DNA of 64,000 nucleotides, from the NCBI GenBank assembly GCA_905250125.1, contig CAJNOL010000347.1:64924-128923 (forward strand), in the 5' to 3' direction. Position 1 is the stretch's first letter; each line of letters begins with the position of its first letter. The DNA comes from Rotaria sordida. Lineage: Eukaryota; Rotifera; Eurotatoria; Philodinida; Philodinidae. The translations under genes and the position numbers were made by a program. Shown piece by piece: positions 12,966 to 26,800 of the stretch. Under the pieces are notes generated by a model. The model was given only the letters and a program-made list of their open reading frames with translations. It made no database searches and was not told where the DNA came from.

Positions 12966-13687
12966 ACGAACTCTTTTAAACTTTTTCTACTGGTACCGAG
13001 TTCTTCTTGTAGATTCACCATATCGTATAGATCTCTCAGGGAAAATTTCTCTTTATATCTATGTATGTATACTGATTGTTTAAAGAGTGCTCTACAGCTT
13101 GATTACGTTATTTTTGATAATTTTGTTCAGTTTGCTGTATTTATACAAAAAAAAAATCTTAGAGATTTCTTATTTTGATATAGTTGGATGAAGCATCATT
13201 AACACTACAAAACTATGTAGTTTTCATTTAGTTTACTTTTCATGTTGTACAGAAATCTTCTAAATTTCGAAAATCGATGAAACAAATCTTTTGCACGCTC
13301 ATATTTTAATGAGATTAAATTTTTTAATGATGAAAATTACTTCAAATTGGACTAAGTGATGATCTATTCAGCTATATATCAAAGAAAAAGAAAAAGCTCA
13401 GATGTTTTAAACAATCAAAATTCGTATAACGAACATTCGACAACTAGCCATGAAAAGATTTGTCAGAAAAATCATTAAGTCTATGATAACAACAACAAAA
13501 CAACTCCAATTAAGAATACGTATTTCAATATAAAAATGAATGGCCTATTGTTTAAACAAAACGAAAACTATATGATTTAGTATAGAGTGAATGACACCAA
13601 CATCCAAAGTTTGATATAAATACATCAAACAGAAGACAGCTATCAAATATAACATAATCTAGCTGTATAACGAATAACTGGAAAGTT

Positions 13688-14124
13688 TTTAGACAATATG
13701 TTTGTTCGCTTTTGATCCGCTAGAAAGTATTTCCGATGAGATTTTATGCTCTTTTCGAATATGATCTTAGGAATTTTGTGCCTATTTTTATTTAAGAATA
13801 GTGAAGGACTTTATGAAAGACCTGAAAAATTATTTTTAATGGTGAATCAACAGATTTTTGTTTACTCTATAAGACAAAATGCCTTTTGTAGGATAATTTC
13901 TGATCTACAAGCTGATATATAAATAAAGATCCCAACTTTTTAGTTTCAAATTGCAATGGTGGAAATATAAAAATTTCCTGTCCAAACTAATTTTTTTTTT
14001 TGGTTTTTCAAAGATTATTTCCGTACTCTCAAATAAAATTTCTCAGCCGATATTTGAAAACAGTATCCTAACTCATCGAAAATACTTTCTAGTGGATCAA
14101 AAGTGAAGAAACATCTTGTCTAAT
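13688..14124. repeat. Foldback element, about 440 bp
   Basis: The left arm from TTAGACAATATGTTTGTTCG through CTAGAAAGTATTTCCGATGAG matches the reverse complement of 14072-14124 with few mismatches (37 of 41 bases over the best stretch by eye). Internal sequence around 13980-14035 resembles 41395-41450 in the second GLUT gene, so the two elements look related. No open frame of note. Confidence 0.75.
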
Positions 14125-14735
14125 CCGATCCCCCGTTATTTTCTCTATATTTCATTAGTCTTTTATTATAACTCAGATCCATTTGCAATTGTAACGATTG
14201 CCATTAATAGAACAATAGAGTTATTCTATAGTTTCATATGTTGCCTTAATTATAGATCTTTTAGATTGTACTTCGTCTTCAATCTCTCTGATCATCAAAA
14301 AAGAGAATATAGCTCTTCCTGAATAGGGTACGGGTTGCATACTTTAATATAACAGCAAAAAATATATACATATATCTATTTAATACAAAGTTGAATATCT
14401 TTCATCGACATTTTACTATTATCATATCAGCTGAAGAGATATACAACACTATTTCTGCTATCAATATGTATATCTAAAGAGAAATTCTCCTTGAGCTTTC
14501 CACATGATACAATATTGTCAGTGTCATTACGTGTGATATATTCTAAGTAAACAATGAATTTTCTTATGTCTAATCACTGAATTTCATGTGACCTTGTACA
14601 TATGACAATGTTTAAAGGAATTATATGAAAAATAAAACATTTGTGATGCTATGATAACGAATTTCTTTTTTTTCTTTTTAAACAACAACGTTGTAACAGA
14701 AAAACAAACAAGAAAAACAAATAAGTAGTACAAAA

Positions 14736-17700
14736 TTATTTGTTTTTCAAACGTTTCACACTTTTCTTATGATAACGCTCTTTTGCGCCTAATTTTGCAC
14801 CACGATTTGCACCTCGTTTAGCAGCACCAACAATTTGTTCAAATTGACCTTTAAATTTGCCTCGTTTCCTATTATAAAATAAATAAATAAAAACAAAATA
14901 AAATTTAGAAATTTTTATTACCTTTTATTAAGAGAATTAAAATCAAGTTTTATATAAGCATATGGATCATGTTTATTAGCTACTTTTCGATCACCACCCG
15001 AACCACGCTATTCAAAAAGAAACAAATGATTATAAATTAATAATTGTTTGTTTTTATACCTTAGCTTTATATATATTTCCTGGTCGTTGTTGTTGTTGTT
15101 TAGATGATTGATTTAATGTTCGATGAATACCACCACCACCAGCTTAATAGAAGAAAAAAAAATATGTATATAAGAATTAAAGAATTTCAATTTCATTAGA
15201 ATTACTTCGATATTTTGAATGAACACTTTGACTTTGTTTATCATTAATTTGATAATCATCATCATCGTCACCATCATCATGATCATCATCAAAAGTACGT
15301 TTACGTTTATTTTTTGTTCGTTGACTTAATGATAATGTTTCCATTAAACCTTTTAAATCTTCACGATTAAGATCATCTGCATCATCATCGTCATCATCTA
15401 ATTTTTGTTGTTGATTTTCTTCATCATCAATATCGATTACAAGACGACCATCAGGTGCTGTACGAAAATGTGAATTACGTCGTTTTGCTTTTATTGCTTG
15501 TTTCATAGCTTCAGTTTCACGTGTTGTTAATGGTTTTGTTGCTAAAATTAATAACAAGTTAAAAAAAGCGAACAAAAAAAAACATTGAAAAGTCAAATAT
15601 ACCATAGATACTTCTTGCTGCTGTTGGTTCAGTTAAATCAATAGGATCATCACCTTGACTTTCTTTTATCCATAAAGCTGATTGTTGTCGTCGTCGTTTT
15701 GTACTTGCTGTTGTTCGTGTTGTTGCTATTGTTCGTACATCATCTATTCTATCAAGATTTTGTTCATTATCATCATCAGAATCATCAAGTAATTGATCAA
15801 TAGTAAGTTTTGGTCGAACAGTAAATGTTGTTTCATTATCATCAACATATTCATCTTCATCATCTACTTTTGTTATAACACTTTGACCAATTGTTGATGT
15901 ACCTTTACGACGTCGTTCTTTACGAATATGCATTTTATTTATATAAGATAATTGAGCATGGAAACTAGCTGGAAAAAGATCACGTAATGCATCAAACCTG
16001 AAAAGAAAATGATTTTAATTTATTCGTTGATAAATATCAAAGTAATAGAAATGAGATTTTTTTTGTTTCTTCGTACGGGATTTAAATCCTTACTTCTGAA
16101 GAAATTGTTTCATTGGAAGTTTTTTTTTCTGCAGCAGAAATGACCGAAAATTTCATGCTCTTTTAATATGATATCACTTTAGAAAATTAGATCAATATGA
16201 TGATAGGATTTTATAATTCGCATGTGAACACACTATAAATGAACTTCACTATTACAGGATAAACTTCTTCAAATTTTAATCCTGTTTTCAAAAGGAAAAC
16301 AACAAATAGAAATAAGCATAACATTTTGTTTTATACTGTCGCTTCTCACAAGAGGTGTTCATAGTAGCGCTGAAGTAGTAGGTTTCCAGTCGCGATGAAT
16401 ATCTATACTTTTTGTAAAATGGTTGTGCAGAATTTTAAGATAGAGACATGCCAAAATAACTTCAAGTATTCGTACTTCAAATTGAGATATTCAAGAAATT
16501 CATATTTATTTTTCATTATACGAGTATTCAAGACAATCACAAGTTTTTGTGGAGCATGATTTAAAAGAAGTGATTAAGTATAAAGATAGAAACTTGAACC
16601 CTTCACAGGTCGTATATGAATAGAGCGTCTTGTACTAATGCTTAAACTACTTCATTGTTGCATTTCTGGAGAGAATGATGAAGAGATATATCCCAAAATA
16701 GATAGAATAAAACAATCTCCCTGTGAGTAGTAACTGCATCGTGTTTTATATTTTAATCTTGGTAGGAGTATGATAATAGCTTGATTTTTTTTAAAACTAT
16801 TTAATCACAGAATCAAAAAAATTTCCATACGAACCCAAATATTTTGACTAGTTTTTGTAAGATTAATTTAAATTTTGAACGAAATGTAAAATTATTTTCA
16901 TCACGCATTATTGTTAATGAACGAGCCTTAAAAAAAAAAGTTTAGCACAAATTCTATTAATTAAATAATTTACCAATTGTTCAATATATTTTGATAGAAC
17001 AGTTGTATGAAGAATAATAAGTAAAACACGACAAAAACTTAAAGCTGATTGAACAACTTGTCTTTCTTTTGATTGAAGAACAAGTATTAATGTTGATAAA
17101 AGTTCATCAACAATAGATCCAGCTAAATTTTCTCGAAATTCCAGACATAAACGACTTATAGCAAGTAATGTTGCTGATAACATTGATGGTGAATGTGAAC
17201 TAACAAGACCAGCCATAAGAAAATGAAAAAAACTTGTCAAAGAATCTAAAAATAATAAAAAAGAATAAATCTATATAAATAAATTTTAAATATCACATTA
17301 AACGACTTTACCAATAAATGATTGTTCACCAAGTGATGTCCAAAAACGTGCACATTTAATTATAATTAAATAAGCTTCATGTCTTGTTCGTCTATTAATT
17401 TCATGAAGACATTGAATAGCCTAAAATAAAGATAATTATTCAAATGATTATTCATTAAGATGAAGATTCTTCACAAATGTGTTCTAATAAATAATTGAAA
17501 TTTTCTTCAAAAATCGTTGTTTTATAAAATTTAATTGGAAAAATTTCAAAAGTATATTGAAATTTAAAACAAAATCTTGTAGAATATTTCAATATCTATA
17601 GGGTGTACTTAAAAAAGTATTTGAATATCTCCATTATGCTTTAATCAAATTAGTTAATTCTTTTTTTTTCTAATCCACAGGAATATTAATGAGAACGGTA

Positions 17701-20700
17701 ACAAATAATTAAAGCCTTTGGAGTTCATATTTTGCCCAATTAATAGGTGACCACTAGACTAGAACAAATTCTGAAGGATTCGTGTCCTTGTTATGTGTTG
17801 ATTGAACTATTAAATTTCTACTGAATCTACTTCCGTAGGAAACTAAGAACAATCCGAAAAGTCTGAAAGATGTAAAAAAAGAAGTTCAGAGCAATTCGAA
17901 AAACCGTACAAGTCGAGCTTCATTGCTTCTTTTAATAGTACCTCACATTTTCAATAAAACTTTATTATTGAATTCTAACCTGAAACTTAATCCATTCAAA
18001 GTTCTCACGTACGAGAAAAGTCTCCTCAACTGATCAATTAGTTTTTAGTCGAGACTATGTGCATCATGTTGATTCTGACGAGCTATGAATATTCTGAGAC
18101 GAGCTTCAACCTTTAGCTTATTCCTGCCGAGAGCCATGGTCTCCCAACAGGAAAACTCATTTTCAAATTTCGACTTGAAACTTTATCTAGACATAAACTT
18201 TAACAAGAATAGTTTGTTGTGAAAGTTTTAGATAATTTCATTATTCCTGTCCTAAGATAGAGCTATGATAAAAGCTTGTCTTTTACACTGCTCATGTACA
18301 CCGATAGATTTGATATTCTTATTTCAGAAAAGGAGCAAATCAAAAGACTTGAAAATTTCACAATAAACTATTCTCATTAAGATCTGTCTTTCGAATCGAA
18401 ATTTGAAAATGAGTTTTCCTGCGAAATACCATGGCATTAACTTATAAATTTGTAGCATCTCTGCAGCAATAAGCTAGGCGCCCGAGATCTTCTCAGAGTA
18501 TTAACAGCTCATTAGGATCTATATGGTGCACATAGTTTCGACTCAAAAAACGATTAATCAATGGAGCGACTTCTCTCATTAGACCAGCGTGTATAGAAAA
18601 TTTCAGAACCATCGGATGTAATCTCTTCAAGATGTAAAGTTTTTAAAATCTGGTGCCTTCTCATAGATTTCGAGTACATTATATAAACTTCTCTCATCAG
18701 AATAAAAGAACTTGGATCTTTCCTCTATCACCAGAAAAAAGAATTAGCTGATTTGATTAAAGTACGATGTAGATATTCAAATTCTTTTTTTTTTTGGTAA
18801 GTGATTTTTAGGATATTCTATATATACTTGTGGAACAATTTGTTTAATTTTGATAATTGTTTGATTATTTGGCATATCAAGTAAACTTGAAATACAACGA
18901 AGTTGTGGCTAAAATAAAATAATAAATATTAAAATTTTCTCTAGTTCGTTTTTTCCTTTGATAAAAAATACGAACTCCTTTTAAAGCTGATTGTGATTTT
19001 GTTAATGAATTAAGAAGATGTTCAAGTAATAAATTTGAACGACGTTCATCAATAAATTGTTGAATTGTTATAGTTGAACGTGAACATAATTCTTCTAAAA
19101 TTCGATTCGATTTTTTCATAACACTTCTTTCCACATTTCCATTATTCTAAATATTCATATATATTATATGTATATATATATATATCTTAATTTTTTTTTT
19201 CTTAATTACCACTGTAAATAATTGTTTTAATTTATCTTCTAATAATTCTAAACGTTTTTCATCCAAATATATTACTAAAGCCAAAACAATATCAAGTAAA
19301 TAAGTCCTATAAATAAATAAAAAATAAATAATCAATATTTTATTAAATTCTATTTCATACAATGTTGTTTGATCAATTTCAGTATTTTGTATTTTTTCTA
19401 AAGATCTATCAAAAAATGTTTGACATAATGTATGATCAGTTATTGTTAAATAACGTTTTATTGTTTCATATACACTTTGTCGTACTGGATCACGTGAACG
19501 ATTCCATTTTTCAGTTGTAAATAAATTAAATAAAAGTGGTAAATAATTTTTTGCATATTTTCCAATTTCTTGTCGATCAATTTCTAATTTAATAACAAGA
19601 AAAAATATGTTTTTTTTTTATTATATGAATTTATTAGATCAAATAAAATTTTTATTTTACCATTATCAGTTTTTGATATAAGATTTCTTAAACCAGCCAA
19701 TAAATGTAATCTTAAATCTGGTCGTTTTGTTAATGATGTACCAATACCTTTTGCAATTAATTTAAAACTTGTTGAAATATCTGTTGCATATGAACAATAA
19801 CCAGGAAATAATGACCAAATTTGATCTTGTAATGTAAATAATACTGTTGAATTTATTACATCACCTTTATCACGAAGATTCTCCGCTATAAAAAAAAAAG
19901 ACACAATAATCATAAATTAAATCAATATTACGTAGAGGATATCTAAACTAGTGGCGAAAGTATTGTAATTTCTTATAAAAAGCTTAAAGAAACTTTCTCT
20001 TTTATATAGTCTCATAGTAAAAATCAATGCTCTCCATTTCTATGATACATGATCATTCTTCAATTGATATTATAATAATAAAATTTCAATCAATTTTGCA
20101 GAAAAATCGGAAAAATTTTTTTCGATCGTGTAATTCATAATTCTCTGCGGGTCTTGGTTGTATATATTTAGGTTTTTTTTTGTTTGAAAGAGCATGTCAA
20201 GATGTAGAGCATGACAGAGTTCTTTTTTTGAATTAAGTTATGTTACTATTGTATAGAAGAGTACTGTTATAATTAGAGCCCCATTTTTCGAGGCATTGTG
20301 TTTTTCTTCTCCTTAAAAGAAATAATTTAAGAAAAAAGGACTCTGTCATGCTCTCCATTCTGACATGCTCTTTCAAACAAAAAAAAAACAAAATAAAGTA
20401 TATGGAATGAACATCTACAGTGAATTTTGGGCTGCTAAATGAGTTATTTTTGATCCTTGTTTATTGAATATCTCCTGAAAACATCATCATATATGACTGA
20501 AAATTTTATTATCGCCTTTTTACTGCAGTCCTAACATATCCTGAAAACTTCATGCGATTTGAATGTATTTGATTCAAGATCGATTTTGGAATGTGGGTGA
20601 TCTTAAGAAAACTTCAGGATCTATCATTATGTGATTTTTTTGGTTATTCCACTTAATCAAACAAAAGCTAGACGATCAAAACGATTTCAAACCATTGTAT

Positions 20701-23700
20701 CATGCTGTAAACAAGTTCATGAATTCTTTGAATAAAGAAGAGTATAAAAAAATGAATGCAACTAACTGCGAATAATCAGCACGATTATTTTGAAGATTTA
20801 ATGAAATAAAAATTTGTTTCTGTATTTCTTTTCTATTCTATCGCTACCACGTTTTTCAATATCGTAATGTATATAAACGACTAGATATTAGAACAAAGAG
20901 AACATTCAGAAGATCGTTTTTACTATCCGATCATATAGAAAGTTTCTTTAAGCTTTTTATAAGAAATTAAAATATCTCAACCACTAGTTTTAGTATTCAT
21001 CGAAGTAAAACTAACCAGTTGTTTGTAATTGAAATGCAATTGGTAAAAAATAAGCAACAAAATGATTTAATTCCGTATGTGTTATATTATCACGTAATAA
21101 TGGTAATAACCATGATTGTTCTAATTTAACATCATTTATTGTACCAGTTAAATTTAATGGAATAATTTGTAAAATATTTTTTGGTCCAAATACACGAATT
21201 GCTTTACCAACTGTTAAATCTAATTCAGCTAAAAATGAAAAATCTTTTGTTGAACGTAAACCAGATAGTGATGATAAACACTAAAGACAAACGAAAAATA
21301 ATCAAAAGAAAAAAATTTTATTATGGTTTTTACATTTTGACAAAATTCAAAATAATCTTTTCCCATTAAATCAAACATATCACCAAGTAAATGAAGTATA
21401 TAATTCCATGATAATGTATATGCATATGTTAAACCATGTTCAACTAATTGAAATAATTGTTTTAATAATGGATTTGTACGTAATGTATCAATTTGTGGTT
21501 TTAATATTGTTTTTATAATTGTCTAAATTTAATAAAACACTCTTTTTTATTTAAAAAAATAATAAAACAAAGGAAATATACTTTAAGAACATTTGTAGCT
21601 TTTGTATGTACTTGTTTATAAACAGAAAGAAGACATTCATTAATACATATTTCAAATAATTTTAAAATATAACTAAGACATGTTACAGAATCTGAACGAT
21701 GAAAAGCACAATAAGCTCGACAAATACCATCTAACCATATGATCATTTGTTGTTGATCATTTTTAGCTGGTTGACGTTCCAATAATGTCTAACATAAAAA
21801 TAAAACAGATTATTTTTTTTATCATTCAAATAATACAAAATGTCAAATTAAGTTACACAATGAATGATAACGGATAGTATAGATTAAATAGGACAAAATA
21901 GTTTTATTTTTATTCCTCTTAAAGTAGAATTTCAAATATTAATACTTACTCAATCATCAAAAAAAAAAAGTGATGCAAATTTTTTAATAACAAGTTACTG
22001 AAATTTCAAATATGCTATAAAATTCTGCATGTTTTGCTATTAGTTTCAGTATTTTAGAAGGGATTTTTGCGAGATAAATTTGAAAAATCTTTGACTGACA
22101 AGATAATGTGACCGATCTTTTTTATTCTGATACAATCTAATGGTTTTTACTCTTCAATTTAACAATCACACCAGTTTCTTCAGAATTAAATTCTACACAT
22201 CTGATAACGTGTGAATGGCTATTTCATACATCAAATTTCGCTATCGAAAATATTTTTTCTGATATGTGTACAAAAATACTACTAGATTTTAGTTTCAAGG
22301 CTTTTTTTCATGAACAATAGTATCAAGAGCCTTAGAAAAGTCATAGAAGCAGAGACCATAAAATTCTATATCTATGGATACTAATTGCGTTATTTTTTGC
22401 ATTCGTCTTGATGAGCAAAGACTTACACAAATTGATATATGTCTGCAGAAAATCAAAGATCGCAGTTCGACAATTAAGTAGACGTTCATATTTTAAATTT
22501 TGCTTCAACCAGAAAAGCTTTTTTGAAAAGTGAACGCAATAGTTCTCTATCGAATGACTACAAAAACGACTTTCTAAAGATGTAACAGAGTGATTCAAAA
22601 CAAAGAAAATGATTTTATCCAATTTAATCTACACTGTTCGTTTCATTAAGTATGAATGATGAGCAAAATTTTGCTGAAATAAAAATTTTCAGATCGTTAG
22701 TCCAATGAATTGAGATTCGAAGGATGATTCTTTATAAAAAAAGATGTGACGATATCAGAAGATTTTACGACTTTTTAATCGTTTGATACTATAGTTAAAA
22801 CAACACATATTACTCTTCAAACTTTTAAGGCAAAGCAGATATAAACAAGGTTAAGTATTCTTGGTTCAGGTTACTTGTACACCAAATAGTTGCGACTAGA
22901 AATACGCATTCTAATTCAAAGAAGTTTTCTCGCTTGAATTTCTGTATTATGAAATGCTAACGATATTTTTAGAAATTGAAGACAATTTCTCTACAATATC
23001 GAATTCTTCATTCTAATCCTTAATCAAATAGAAATTGTTCACTTTGTTATTCATCTCTTTTTATTAGAGATTTGTACGATAAACTTTTCCGTAGCGTACA
23101 TTTTTCTCATCATAACTCTACACTGCAGAGCCAAGTAGACTCAGTTGATCTGTAAGTTCTATTGCACATTTCTCTTACCACGACCCTATCCTAAACACCT
23201 CTACTGTTTATTAAATATCTACTAAGAATCAAAATTCAAATATTTTCTTTTTGCTTATATTCCATTATATGCATAACTCTTGTCAGAAAATTTTATGTTG
23301 TTTTAACAAACAGTTAACTATGCAACAAACCTAAACGTTGTCAATGCATGTGCGATTAATAGAAATTTTAAATAACAAGCTATCGCAGTCAATTCTAATA
23401 CATAAAGTTTAGTCAATTATAGAAAATGATTAAGTGATAACATATGTATTAACTTAGATATATGTGTATGGTTTTTCTTGTCTGTTTCAACAAAAAAACT
23501 GATCTATGTTTACTTGAATAACTCGTGCATTAACTTGAATCATTGATGCATTTGTTGCTGTTGTTCCTAAAGTTGTTTTTGAATATTGAGAAATTCGATC
23601 AATATCATGAGTTGTTTTTAATGGTTGTTGAATATCAATTGAAGATGTTTGTGATGTTGATAATGATGATAAAAGTTGAAGTTTTGCAGCATCTCGATGT

Positions 23701-23789
23701 TTTGTTCGGGATGGATTTGATGAACTTGCTCCATGTTTTTTCCATTTTGGAATAAGGTTATTATTACTTTTATGTAAACGTACTCTCAT
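14736..23789 (-). CDS. RRP12: RRP12-like ribosome biogenesis factor
   Basis: Nucleolar HEAT-repeat protein for pre-40S and pre-60S maturation and export. Exons in gene order: 23514-23789, 21582-21788, 21334-21522, 21016-21280, 19661-19885, 19361-19583, 19210-19306, 18976-19146, 18828-18908, 17312-17420, 16974-17245, 16835-16926, 15612-15997, 15206-15541, 15060-15142, 14922-15007, 14736-14868; 1076 aa. Recognised by the N-terminal KWKKHGASSSNPSRTKHRDAA, VEHGLTYAYTLSW, the DQIWSLFPGYCSYATD segment, KLVKIFGFDALRDLFP, APDGRLVIDIDDE, the Asp-rich run, AGGGGIHR-like and DPYAYI-L, and a basic tail. It is shorter than the human protein (about 1300 aa): exon 1 splices in frame to a segment matching human residue 380 or so, so an N-terminal HEAT block is missing or hidden. 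Three introns exceed 1 kb, and two of these hold hairpins. Confidence 0.92.
15998..16834 (-). other. RRP12 intron 12, 837 bp
   Basis: Unusually long intron between FG and FDALRD codons (GG|G). AT-rich, no gene recognised and no clear arm pair found by eye. The donor is GTTCGT, a variant used several times in this window. Confidence 0.5.
17611..18796. repeat. Outer inverted repeat filling an RRP12 intron
   Basis: Left arm 17611-17670 (AAAAAAGTATTTGAATATCT..TTTAATCAAAT..AGTTAATTC) matches the reverse complement of 18733-18796 with only a few mismatches. It occupies most of the intron 17421-18827 and encloses a second hairpin at 18013-18578. No transposase frame was seen inside, so it would be nonautonomous. 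Confidence 0.75.
18013..18578. repeat. Inner long hairpin nested in the same RRP12 intron
   Basis: Left arm 18013-18240 pairs with 18340-18578 reversed. Matching blocks include GTCGAGACTATGTGCA, GAGCTATGAATATTCTGAGA, CTTATTCCTGC, CCATGGT and GGAAAACTCATTTTCAAATT. Arms exceed 200 bp, leaving a loop of about 100 bp. Mismatches are spread evenly, as expected of an old or diverging palindromic element. Confidence 0.85.
19941..20992. repeat. Outer inverted repeat in RRP12 intron 4
   Basis: Arm 19941-19998 (AAACTAGTGG, then AATTTCTTATAAAAAGCTTA and AAGAAACTTTCT) matches the reverse complement of 20938-20992, with an exact stretch of about 33 bp. The intron is 19886-21015, so the element nearly fills it. 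Contains a second, shorter hairpin at 20172-20390. Confidence 0.85.
20172..20390. repeat. Short inner hairpin within the RRP12 intron 4 element
   Basis: TTTGTTTGAAAGAGCATGTC followed by GAGCATGACAGAGT at 20180-20220 is repeated in inverted form at 20339-20382. Arms are about 60 bp with a loop of about 90 bp containing TTTTTCGAGGCATTG. Looks like a MITE inserted into an older inverted-repeat element. Confidence 0.85.
21789..23513 (-). other. RRP12 first intron, about 1.7 kb
   Basis: Lies between the RRP12 start exon and the exon matching the middle of the HEAT array. I searched the minus strand for the missing N-terminal HEAT exons and found none in the codon style of the other exons. It contains a decayed reverse transcriptase fragment at about 22295-22622. 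Confidence 0.55.
22295..22622 (-). pseudogene. Non-LTR retrotransposon reverse transcriptase fragment
   Basis: Two minus-strand frames together give RTAIFDFLQTYINLC..LIKTNAKN, then YGLCFYDFSKALDTIVHEK. The second block matches the DFSKAFDTV-H motif of non-LTR (LINE) reverse transcriptases, and the first fits the segment that precedes it. Frame changes between them and lack of further domains mark it as a dead, 5'- and 3'-truncated fragment. Confidence 0.5.
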
Positions 23790-23895
23790 AGTTTAATCTT
23801 CAAAATAAAAAAAAATTACAAAAGCAAATTTCACGAATAAAGAAAAAAAACATTACAAATAATAAAGATAAAAAAAAAAGACACACAAGTAATTA

Positions 23896-26800
23896 TCATA
23901 TAGTACTTTCAGCATCATAAAAAATGATACCATCATCACTATTATCATCATCATTATCATCTTGTATAGATTCGTTTTCTGTTAATAATGTATTTCGATT
24001 AAGTCGTCGTCGCCAATGTGTTCCTTGCCAATAGACTTTTCCACATTTACGACATACATAAAATTCTTCATATGAACGATAATTTTTTAATGTTAAACCT
24101 GTTAGATCTAACGGAACATTTTCATTATATAATGTCATACGATCAATATCAATCATTTCTGATTTATAATTAATAAGATCAGGTTCAAGATCTTTTATTA
24201 AATAATTATTCATGTTACACCAAAGTATACGCATATCACGACCATCAACAATAGCAAAATCGCCACCATTACATAACTATGGAGAATAACAAATAATAAT
24301 AAAATTTACAACAAAAAAAGAACTAAATAGAGATCTTACTGTACATCGACTAAATATATCTTCTGGTAATATTTTTACATTGAAATGTTTAAGAACAGCA
24401 GCACATTGTTGTTTAGCTGGAATATTTAATGGTGGTTGCCAACAACGACCTTCGACAGTGTGAGATCGTAACTAATCGAAAGAATATAATATGTTATTAG
24501 AAATACTATGGATATTTATTAGAAAACAATCGAAAACTTTCTAAATTGATATGTCAAATAAGAGATGATGTTTTACTATGAAATTATGGTTAAAACCATA
24601 TCGAATTAATTTCGTTAAGAAATTTATTATATGCAAAATTTAAACTCAAAACTCGATTTTTAAGGTAATGTGAAGGAAAACATGGCATTTTGTTGTAAAA
24701 CAAAAATCATATAATTCAAGAAGAAAAATCTATAGGCACGAATCTTCTTAGGACTTCTTTCATCTCACAAGAGAGAAAATCTCCCAATATGATTCGTCAA
24801 TCTAATTTTAAGTTATTACTATTTTTTATATGTGACAAGACATTGGTGAAAAAATCGAATTACAGAATTTCACCTATAAGTAAGTCTCGTAGACATTAGA
24901 ATCTTTCCTCCTCGTCTATAGAACTCATTTAATGAGATCAAACTTATCTCAAAAATGATTTATTACTTGGCAAGATATCTTCCTAAGCTTAAACAAAATA
25001 ATAATTTATGTAAACTTACGAGATTATATGGAGCACCACGTGATAAAATAATTCGATTCTCTGCTCGAGCATACTATCATAACAAATCAAAGAAATTTTT
25101 TCGAATTTAATTCTTTGTTTTGTTTTGCCTATTTTACTTACTCTAATAGCATCTGTATGTGGATCATCATTACCTAAAATCACTGCATCACAACCGGCTA
25201 CACGTAATTCTTTTCCTAAACCATATAACATATTATCAACAACAAATTTAATTTGAGAAGGACGTTTAATTTCATTTGAAATCTTTTAAATGAAAAATAA
25301 AAAAGATTTTAGTTTGTCTTCTTGTTTTTTTTTCTTATTACATACCTGACTAACATCGTCTAATGTTTGAGATTGATTAATATTATTATTATTATTAGGT
25401 GTATCTTGAAAATTTTCATCAATTTGACGAGCTATAGTTGAATCAAGTTTTTTTGGTTTTCTACCACGAAATGCTTTTAAATAATCAGATGATTGAAGAT
25501 TATTCAAAAGAAATTTATAAATTTCAACCAAACAATATGCATCCGTTGCTTAAATAAACAAAACAAAAAAAAAAGAATCGAAATATAAAATCTCAATATT
25601 TATTTAATCAAGAATATTTTACCAGCATATAAAATTTGAGCATTTCTTAATGGTCGCCGTTCCCAATTTGAACATTGTTCAGATTTATTCAATGGTTTAC
25701 CAAAACATAAACGAACAAATTCACTGAGACCTTTATCTTTTGATGAAACATTATTATTATTTATTGTAGCATATGGAAATATACCACGGTTAGCAGTAAG
25801 TAACTAAATAAAAAAAAGAAAATTAAACAACAACAATAACAAATAACTATGGAATTATTTACTTCATTTTGTACAAGAGATAAATCAAGTAAAGTTTTTC
25901 CTGAAAGAAGTGCTCGATCAAATATAGGATACGAAGCAACAAGCATAGCAGCATCAGTTTTAAAACCATAGCCTAGAAAAAAAATCAAGTTTTTTTTTTT
26001 GTTTATTATTTGTAAAATTTTAAATTTATTTTCAAGTAATAACTTACAAAGTAATGTTACATAATCATTATCAAATAATCGATTTGCTAAACGTTGTTGT
26101 ATGCTTTCTGAATCACATGTATGAAAAAAATGAAGTAAATCAAGTAGAAATATTTCATTTGGTAATGCTATTTGCATAACACTTATACGTTGTTTTGATG
26201 TTGATGTATGATTAAAGAGTGGTTTCCATTCACCTGAAAATAAAATATGTTTAAGTTTAATGATGATTTTTAATATTTATCAAAGAAATTAACGAGAAAT
26301 ATTTGAATACAGTTTTGATTTTAGAAGAATCATTTGATCTTTTTTTTTTTTTCAAATAAAACAAAAACAAAGACTAAATTCAATTATTTGTTATACAACG
26401 TACAATCAAATCCTATCAATATTTCTTCATTATTATTTTTAAATAATCGATCAAGTAAACGTTCATATGCCGGCATTGAATCAATAAAAATTATTTCATT
26501 ATTTTCTAATGGAACATTATAATAATCAATAGTAGAATTTTCTTTCCTGATTTGTTGACATGGTGTTGCTTTTGATTCACTATTCTGTTTAATATGAATA
26601 TATTTTTGAACCTTTCAAAAAAAAAACAATAACAATTATTTCTTATACAAAAAAATAAAAAGCAAATTGGTCGAACAAAATGCAACCAAAATTTACATAC
26701 AGAATATTTTAGTTTGTATTTGAAATAGTCTTTATACTTTTATATTCATAAAAAAATTTTCTTTGCAATATTAACAGTACTTCTGTAGGTTAGCAATACC

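Noticed and set aside
23543..23755. 70-aa plus-strand frame
   Set aside because: Antisense of the RRP12 first coding exon.
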